31,169 bases of DNA from Azolla pinnata (taxonomy: Eukaryota > Streptophyta > Polypodiopsida > Salviniales > Salviniaceae), in the NCBI GenBank assembly GCA_037176905.1, contig JBBBWG010003693.1, positions 1 through 31,169 of the forward strand, read 5' to 3'. Made by a program: the position numbers and the translations under genes. The notes below the pieces were generated by a model that worked only from the letters and a program-made list of their open reading frames with translations, searched no databases and had not been told where the DNA came from. The stretch's first letter is position 1. Each line of letters begins with the position of its first letter. Below are positions 25,015-31,169 of this stretch, piece after piece.

Positions 25015-25324
25015 GATGGGTGTCACTCGGTCCAGTTCCTGACGGTGCGTCCGAACCACGAACGGAACCGTGAGACCCTTGGCGGCGGAAGCCGAGGGGA
25101 TTTTTAGAGAGGGCTATCAAGGCGTGGGGTCGCGATAGTCCGGATGCCTCGGAAGAACCCGCAGGTGTACAAGGAAGAAAGCATGTATTTTAGGTAGGAA
25201 GTTTTGGTTCTCCGACAGCGGAGGTGGTACGATAACTGGAGTCGTCGGCCGGGAGAAGAAAAGGGCGGAAGAACGACTTAGGGGATGCAGAGTCCTCGGC
25301 CCTAAAGAAGAGATTAACGGAGCC

Positions 25325-27030
25325 GTGGAGGCGGTCTCTTTCGACGACACTTTGGGGAACTTACGGGAGGTGTTCGAAGAAGGACTCAGTGAAGACCGGA
25401 CCATTCCGGTATGTTCGGAAAGTATGTACGAAGTCATCGCCGCCTTCGGTAGAAGGCTCGAGTCGGATCGAACGACCCGAGTGAATACAAAGTATAAGAC
25501 TGTGGACCGGAAGGTGAGGCCAGTTGCGACACCCTTGACGGAGGGCAGCAGGTTACGGATGAGAGGGGTCGCGTCGGACCTGAGTTTACAGGATCCGGCT
25601 GACATTGGGGACAGGTTCACCAACATAACGCTACGAGAGCTCAAGGTCGGTGGGGGTGACTTCCTACTGCCGGAGGAGGAGGACCGGTTTCGGAGAATGT
25701 TCGGAAGGCACAGAAAGGCCTTCGCATTATCGCCGAAGGAGATCGGGTGTGTGGATCCGACAGTCGTGGAACCAATGGTGATCTTCATGGTACCTCATGT
25801 GCCGTGGAATCTTAAACCAATTCCGATACCCAGGGCTCACATCCCGAAGCTGATGGAGCTGCTGAAGCAAAAGGTGGAGATGGGCATCTTCGAACCGTCG
25901 AGTGCCCCGTATTCAAATCGGTGGTTTACCGGGCCCAAGAAGAACGACACACTACGCTTCATTCAAGGCCTGCAACCGGTCAACAAGGTGACCATTCGGA
26001 ACGCTTGAATAGGACCGACCATAGACGAGTTCGCGGAGGCCTTCGCCGGAAGGTCAATCTACTCGGTTGGTGATCTGTACTCGGGATATAGCCAGTTCCA
26101 ACTAGCCGTGGAGAGCAGGGACATTACGACGATGCGGACTCCTCTCGGCCTAGTACGGATGTATACCCTCCCGCAAGGAGGGACGAACTCGGTAGCCCAC
26201 ATGGTGAACGCAATGAACAAGGTGCTGAGGGAATGTATCCTGGACATCACCATGCTATTCCTGGACAACATCCGATCAAAGGATGCCCGGTGGAAGAGAA
26301 GGACGAGACGATCGGACCGGATGGATGCTGGAAATTCGTGGCGACTCATGTAGATGATTGCCAGAAAGTGTTGTAGAGACTAGAAGACGCGAGGCTCACC
26401 TTCTCCGGGGAAAAATCGGCTTTCAGGCAATCGGAGATTATGGTCGTCGGCCACCTATGCGGGCCATACGGTCGGAAACCGTCTTCGACCAAGGTAGAGG
26501 CCATCTTTGCGATGAAGCACGACTGCAATTCGGTCACGGAAGTCCGAAGATTCTTGGGAGCATGTGCGTTCTATCACATATGGATTCCGCACTACGCCCA
26601 CGTCGCGGAACCGCTCTATGGGTTGCTGAAGAAAGGGCGCAAATTCGAGTGGAGAGAAGAACACACGGAGTCGGTCTGAAAGATGAAGGAAGCGCTAGCT
26701 GTGGCACCGACTCTTCGGAAAGGGGTCTACGGTAAAGGCGTTCCTATTTACGTTACCGTAGACATGAGTCCGACCGGAATCGGATGGGTGATCAACCAAG
26801 AGAACGAGAATGGCGCGAGGTTCCCCATCCGGTTCGGTGCGAAGGTACTCAGTGAGTGAGAGCGGGGATTAAACGCGAACTCTGGGGTATCGTTTCGGCG
26901 GTAAAGGCCGATAAAGATCACTTGATCGGGACGGATGTGATAGTAGAGACGGACTGCCTACCGATTCTCGGTATGGTTTCCGGATGCGCGACATCGAACC
27001 TGGCTATGCTCCGGTGGATTGCGTACATCA
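25325..27030 (+). pseudogene. Reverse transcriptase and RNase H part of pol, broken
   Basis: RT hallmarks are visible in order: PKKNDTLRFIQGLQPVNKVT, SVGDLYSGYSQFQL (first catalytic Asp), TPLGLVRMYTLPQGGTNS, and a catalytic box reading FLDN at 26258-26269 where FLDD/YxDD is expected. An apparent one-base loss follows directly. Next come the RT connection (TKVEAIFAM, EVRRFLGACAFYHIWIPHYA) and RNase H (VTVDMSPTGIGW, KRELWGIVSAV, VETDCLP; the D-E-D residues are present but in different frames). Stops: 26006 TGA, 26374 TAG, 26677 TGA, 26857 TGA. The RNase H frame ends at LRWIAYIR near 27030, where the integrase fragment begins in another frame. Confidence 0.92.
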
Positions 27031-27892
27031 GGTGGAAGGCCGAGCGTTGCAGAACAAGACGACCGCGGGTGTGTGCCGATTTCTCATCGAAGAGTTGGTA
27101 TGTCGGTACGGGTGTGTGGGTAAGATCGTGGCCGACCGTGGAGAATTGGACGCGCAAGAGGCTGAAGAGCTGTTTGACCAGCTAGGGGTTAAACTCTCGC
27201 TCACCACGGCGTACAATCCAGAGGCTAACGGGAAGGTGGAACGCGGACACGGGCCGATCGTCAAAGCGTTAGAACGGACGTGTAGAGGCCAAGTCGGGAA
27301 CTGGCCCCGGCTCTTACCCTATGAGTTGTAGGCGGACCGAACTACGCACAGTTCGGTAATCGGGTTCATGCCGGCGGAGCTAATATACGGGCAGAAGCCG
27401 ATCATGCCGACGGAACGGACAATCTCGTCGTGGGCCGCGATAGACTGGAAAGACGAGATGAGCCGGGAGGAGCTGTTAGCGGCACGGATTCGGCAGCTTG
27501 AGCGGAGACCAGAGGACGTGGAACGAGCCGCGGAGAAGCTACGAGCGGTGAGGGTAAAGAACAAAGGACGATTCGACCGGTCTCACCGACTACGGCCGAA
27601 GAAGATCGAGGAAGGCGACTGGGTTCTGGTATACGACAGCAGCCCCGACAACCAGCACAAGGCGACGCGGAAATTCGCGAGGAGGTGGTTCGGGCCTTAC
27701 GTAGTGACAAGCGCCAACGATAACGGAACCTACTATCTCGCGGAACTCGACGAGACAAGGATAGCGGTACCGGTGGCCGGAAAGAGGGTCAAAGCGTTCA
27801 AGAAGCGGCACGAGGACAATCTAGACCTGGAAAACATGGATAGCGACGACGATTGGCTAGGAACGGACGACGATCTAGAGGACGAAGGATAA
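27031..27892 (+). pseudogene. Integrase C-terminal part, front deleted
   Basis: Carries the second half of the integrase core, including IVADRGELDAQEAEELFDQLG (second catalytic Asp) and TTAYNPEANGKVERGH (catalytic Glu). A TAG at 27329-27331 sits where the family usually has Trp (before ADRTTHSS). The C-terminal domain contains a GPY motif (RWFGPYVV) and an acidic tail ending DDDLEDEG, with stop at 27890-27892. The HHCC zinc finger and the first catalytic Asp are missing, so this fragment cannot integrate DNA. Confidence 0.92.
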
Positions 27893-27952
27893 GGTAGGGC
27901 CGGTCTTCTCCGGTGAGAGTCTAATCTGGCGCATACCGGTGGATGCATGGTT

Positions 27953-27967
27953 AGGTGGGGTGGATGT
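27953..27967 (+). other. Probable, weak polypurine tract
   Basis: AGGTGGGGTGGATGT lies directly before the 3' LTR. It is purine-rich but interrupted by T residues. Position is the main support, as plus-strand priming needs a purine run here. Confidence 0.4.
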
Positions 27968-28588
27968 TGTGGTGAAAACCATCCCTAGGCGGAATCGACG
28001 AAAAAGGTCGGTTGACACGAAGGAGTCTAGGCTAGTAAGTAGGTCGGCCGATGTGAAAGCATCATTTAAAAGCGGACGATATGACCGGTTGTAACGACCT
28101 CCTCCTTCCTTGGGCTATAAAAGGGGGAGGTCTGGGGAACAAATGGGTTTTTTTTTTTTTTTCTAAGGGGTCGAAGTGTTATCGATTTGCGGCCAGAACC
28201 TTGACCTCTCTCTCTTAGGTTTCTCAGACTCGGGAGGCTGCATCTGCTCCGTGGGAAGCCTGTGTGCTCCCGGCAGAACTCCATCTCGTTGTCTTTGTGT
28301 ATTTTGGGTTTCGTGGAGTTCGTAAAGTTAGGATTTTCGTGTATATCGCGGATTTTGGATTTTCGTGGACTTCGCGTGTTTCGTGGGTTTTCAGGTTTTC
28401 ATGGATTCCGTGGATTCCGGGTTTTCGTGGGTTTTGTAAGATTTCGTGATAATCCAACTTACTTCCCCGCTTGCCACCCGTTCTCTCCTGCACATTTTCT
28501 GTGCTGCTTCCCCGTCAGTTCGGTCATTCTTCAGCCCAAGTCCCTCGTGGACCCGCCTCATCCGTTACGCGCGTGTAGTTACGCGACA
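27968..28588 (+). repeat. 3' LTR of the Ty3/gypsy element
   Basis: Pairs with 22339-22938 along its length. It has TATAAAA at 28116-28122, a poly-T run at about 28145-28161 and the same TTTCGTGG microrepeats at about 28310-28450. Compared with the 5' copy it has extra sequence at about 28240-28270. It ends in TTACGCGACA before unique sequence CCGTACGC. Confidence 0.95.
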
Positions 28589-30850
28589 CCGTACGCATCG
28601 AGCTCAAGAAACGAGGAAGGTCAGAAACCTTGGGTTCTTATGCTCGATCGATTTGTTGATGGTTTCGACCCACTTCTTGTGAATGTTTGTTCTTGATGGT
28701 AATTGACGAAACTTTTCTTGTCGATCTGGCTTCAACCATGTCTTACTAGCTCATGCGAGAGATAGAGAGAGTAGGAGATGCATTAGATGCTCATCGATGA
28801 ACCCTGGGCAGCTACTCTGATGCGGAACCGCCAGCTTGTACCATGAAGCGGGAGCTCACAAACTATCCCAAGAATGTTGTTCATTCGCAATGTGACGCAA
28901 GAACCGGAGGTTGTTAAAAGTCCAACTAGTTTTGTCGGTTAAAAAAGAAAAAACAAGTGGCTTTACCATCACAGCTGTATATGGTGTGGGCATTTCCCAG
29001 ACATATTCTATCCGAGTCGTGCGGGAAAGGCGAAAGCTCCCCTGTTAAAAGGCGATCGATTTTATCTAGTTTCTACCGGATGCTCTGTTGTGCTGTTCCA
29101 AAAGGGAGAGAACATGGTTAGCTGTTTTGTACGATGGCAGAGGATGACAGGTCGACGACGAATGCATCGGGAAATGGCGGCCAAGATGGATTTTGTTGTT
29201 GATTATGTTTGATTGTGTTGCGGTGGAGTGGCCATGGCTGAAAATTGATGATAGAACTCTCAGTAGATGTGGGGTGACCTTCCTTTCTACACGATAGTAT
29301 ACACCAAGTCTCTCGATAGAACCGCTTTCCCCTGTTGGAGGTGATTAAATTCTTGACAATCCTTTATTTTCTTAACCGAGTCTCTCAATAGAACCCTCAA
29401 ACCACGGGCCAATGTCACCACTATTGTGACATTTCTATAACGAATGACAGGAGAAGTTTCAGTTAAGAAGATTTGTACATCAGGTGTAAACCGTCGGCCT
29501 CATAGTTCATAACGTGGCTGTTTGTTTTAATCGTCTTGCTAGTTCATAAAATCTAATCGTCAAGGCCGGCATCATCATGCGCGGGTGTGAAGTAAAAAGC
29601 CAAATCATTGGGGTTTTGAATAAGAAAAGATGAAGGCTATGACTGCTTTTTTGCATGAATGTTGGAACGTTCACGAAGTTTTCCTCGCGACAAGGACACG
29701 CATCTTGTCTAATGTTTCTCTTTCTCCTTACGATTGATCTGAGGGAGACGAGCAATAACGACAAGAAAGCCCAAGAAGAAGAGAAGCGCAAGACTAAGAT
29801 AGACACGAGTCGGTTCTACATTCCCATATCTAACGTATTACAAGAGAGTGCGTAACCTTGTTCGTCCTCTCATGCAAAGAGTAAATACTTAACTTTAATA
29901 GTTTCAACTTTTTGATTCTAGAAATATTTTGTTCTAGTGTCATATAGGGCAATTAAATTATAAAACAAGATTGGAAAATAGTCATTACAAAATTAAATGG
30001 TCTGTAGTTATACTCGTCTATTTTGTGTTTGATCATCAAAGCAACAGTAAGAGAAAAATGCTTTGGTGATTGATGATCATTATGACGCCATATTAGCGAT
30101 ACGTTATGATGAGGTGTGAAGAGGAAGGATGGATGTTAAGAATACAAGCACAAGAGATGTAGAGTGACCTTTTTGCATTCTCCTGAAAGAGGTTGGAATT
30201 GCAATGGAGTTATTTACTACCTCAAGCCTACAATAATGCATTCTCAAGTGATGACAGTGGCCCATAGAATAGAACTCCAGAGAGACCACCCAAAGAAGAT
30301 GCAGGTCTTGGGCCCTTGGGTTTAATGGGGCCCTTGGATTTAATTGTTGGACAGAATGCCGATCCGAATCTGAGGGTAATGCACTATGATTTACAGGCCA
30401 CACCCTTTTGACGATCGTGCCGCGATTCGGTGCATAATGTGGCCGACAACATATTCCGATCCGCGAGACAGACCCTTTTTCGAAGTACGCACCTACACCG
30501 AAACAGCAAGCTCGGGGGCCGATGCCAGGCCAGAACAGACATTGTGGTCATCATCGCTTACTGATGATGTTCTCCTAATCTCCTCAATCGTGCCGCGTTA
30601 CCGAGGGCGCATGCATACTCCTAGAAAACCGTGCGGCGTAATCGCTGCGATTCAGGAGCCGCGACAGGAAAGGCGAAACGGTTCGCGTAATCGTCCGCGA
30701 GAAGATCGAACAAACTAGAAGGAGATGGATGGATCGACAAAATTGAACGCAACTAATCGGGATCGGGATCGGGGGTTAGGCATGCGATGATGCTCGGCGG
30801 CCACCCGAAAATCGAATCGAATGGCGGTGGTGGCACGAGCGTTTGTTTGT
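28589..30850. other. Intergenic region right of the retrotransposon
   Basis: No supported gene. The sequence is AT-rich at about 29860-30110 and richer in GC from about 30400. The last 130-400 bp probably hold the 3' untranslated region of the minus-strand gene at the right edge. Frames at 29507-29806 (minus) and 29655-29855 (plus) lack recognisable motifs. A short direct repeat, GGCCCTTGG plus TTTAAT, is at about 30310-30342. Confidence 0.45.
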
Positions 30851-31168
30851 TTACCGGAGGGAATCCATGAGAATCCACTCCATGGCGCGGGCGACGGTGA
30901 GGAGCTTGAAGTAATGCATGCCCGCGAAGCGCTCGGGGATGCCGTGGAGGGGGCTGACGAGGACGCTCGCTTGCACGTCCTGGAAGCCGTCTGGGGCGGG
31001 CTCGAACACGAGGTCGCTGCCGATCCAATCCAGCGAGTTGTCCCAAACCTTGTCCTCGAGGAAGCGGAGCTTCTTGCCGTGGGCCTCGAAGCGGCGGCGC
31101 GCGTCGTCGGGAACGGCCGCGAGCGCCTCGTCGAACGCGCGCCGGTTGAAGGCCGCGCCGGCGCTCGG
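30851..31168 (-). CDS. C-terminal 105 codons of an unrecognised GC-rich gene, cut by the window edge
   Basis: The minus-strand frame reads from the window edge to TAA at 30851-30853. It starts PSAGAAFNRRAFDEALAAV and includes AHGKKLRFLEDKVWDNSLDW, then SPLHGIPERFAGMHYFKLL, and ends AMEWILMDSLR. Nearly every codon ends in G or C, which singles this frame out from the two competing ones and supports real coding. The residue pattern of mixed helices with Trp/Phe positions also looks like a folded protein. I do not recognise the family. The CTCCGGTAAAC at the end could also act as a splice donor, but a direct TAA stop is simpler. The start lies outside the window. Confidence 0.62.
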   Translation of the reverse strand, partial: PSAGAAFNRRAFDEALAAVPDDARRRFEAHGKKLRFLEDKVWDNSLDWIGSDLVFEPAPDGFQDVQASVLVSPLHGIPERFAGMHYFKLLTVARAMEWILMDSLR

Positions 31169-31169
31169 G

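Larger units (their letters stand above)
22339..28588 (+). mobile_element. Ty3/gypsy-type LTR retrotransposon, complete in outline but decayed
   Basis: A 6.25-kb element with LTRs of 600 and 621 bp that begin TGTGG and end GCGACA. The order gag, protease, RT, RNase H, integrase places it in Ty3/gypsy, since Ty1/copia has integrase before RT. The coding region is broken by at least nine in-frame TAG/TGA codons, several frameshifts and an internal deletion that removes the front of integrase, so it cannot be autonomous. No chromodomain is seen after integrase. GC content and codon use are clearly higher in GC than the flanks. The LTRs differ by roughly 30 substitutions by eye, mostly transitions, plus indels, which points to an old insertion. 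No target-site duplication is found at the expected ends. Confidence 0.96.

Noticed and set aside
29507-29855. Overlapping frames on both strands (99 and 66 codons)
   Set aside because: The plus frame has a charged stretch (KKAQEEEKRKTK), but there are no splice sites, homology or codon bias to support either.
30753-31046. 97-codon minus-strand frame rich in Arg and Pro at the right edge
   Set aside because: It is the out-of-frame shadow of the GC-rich gene ending at 30851. The chosen frame shows strong G/C-ending codon bias and more natural composition.

Overview
This is a nuclear fragment from a plant: spliced genes with GT-AG introns, telo-box promoter motifs of the plant type (AAACCCTA), a nuclear tRNA-Asn with no encoded CCA, and a Ty3/gypsy LTR retrotransposon. 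The close gene spacing, short introns and style of retroelement would fit a bryophyte or another non-flowering streptophyte. That placement is inference and cannot be proved from the window.

Layout. (1) 639-2737, minus: complete four-exon gene for 40S ribosomal protein eS27 (86 aa), with a 30-bp minisatellite just upstream at 2869-3066. (2) 5779-10797, minus: an eleven-exon SET-domain protein lysine methyltransferase of the Rubisco-LSMT/SETD3 class. All introns are in phase and the model adds up to 521 aa; only the first exon is tentative. Its upstream side carries a duplicated plant-telomere-like (TTTAGGG) block, and its first intron carries a strong G-quadruplex motif. (3) 13168-13241, plus: tRNA-Asn(GTT). 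(4) 16265-16963: about 700 bp of CATA/CATG tetranucleotide repeat, followed by a TTC tract. (5) 17099-20026, plus: a six-exon gene for a basic, low-complexity protein whose C-terminal part resembles DUF1639. Its second intron holds a 54-bp-arm inverted repeat between two direct repeats. (6) 22339-28588, plus: a 6.25-kb decayed Ty3/gypsy element in the order LTR, PBS, gag, protease, RT, RNase H, truncated integrase, LTR. (7) 30851-31168, minus: the C-terminal 105 codons of a GC-rich gene that runs off the window and that I do not recognise.

The genes do not form an operon or an evident pathway. eS27 is a core ribosome component, the SET protein is a probable protein-lysine methyltransferase, and the DUF1639-like protein has no known role. 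The only shared feature I see is the telo-box motif at the 5' ends of both the eS27 and SET genes. The rest is AT-rich intergenic DNA in which I see no further gene.

I did not find a new defence system, gene cluster or other undescribed multi-gene system. The best second-look items are the intron hairpin, the telomere-like/G4 upstream region of the SET gene, the repeat upstream of eS27, and the state of the Ty3 element: a mutated catalytic box, an integrase deletion, nonsense codons that are all TAG or TGA, and no target-site duplication.
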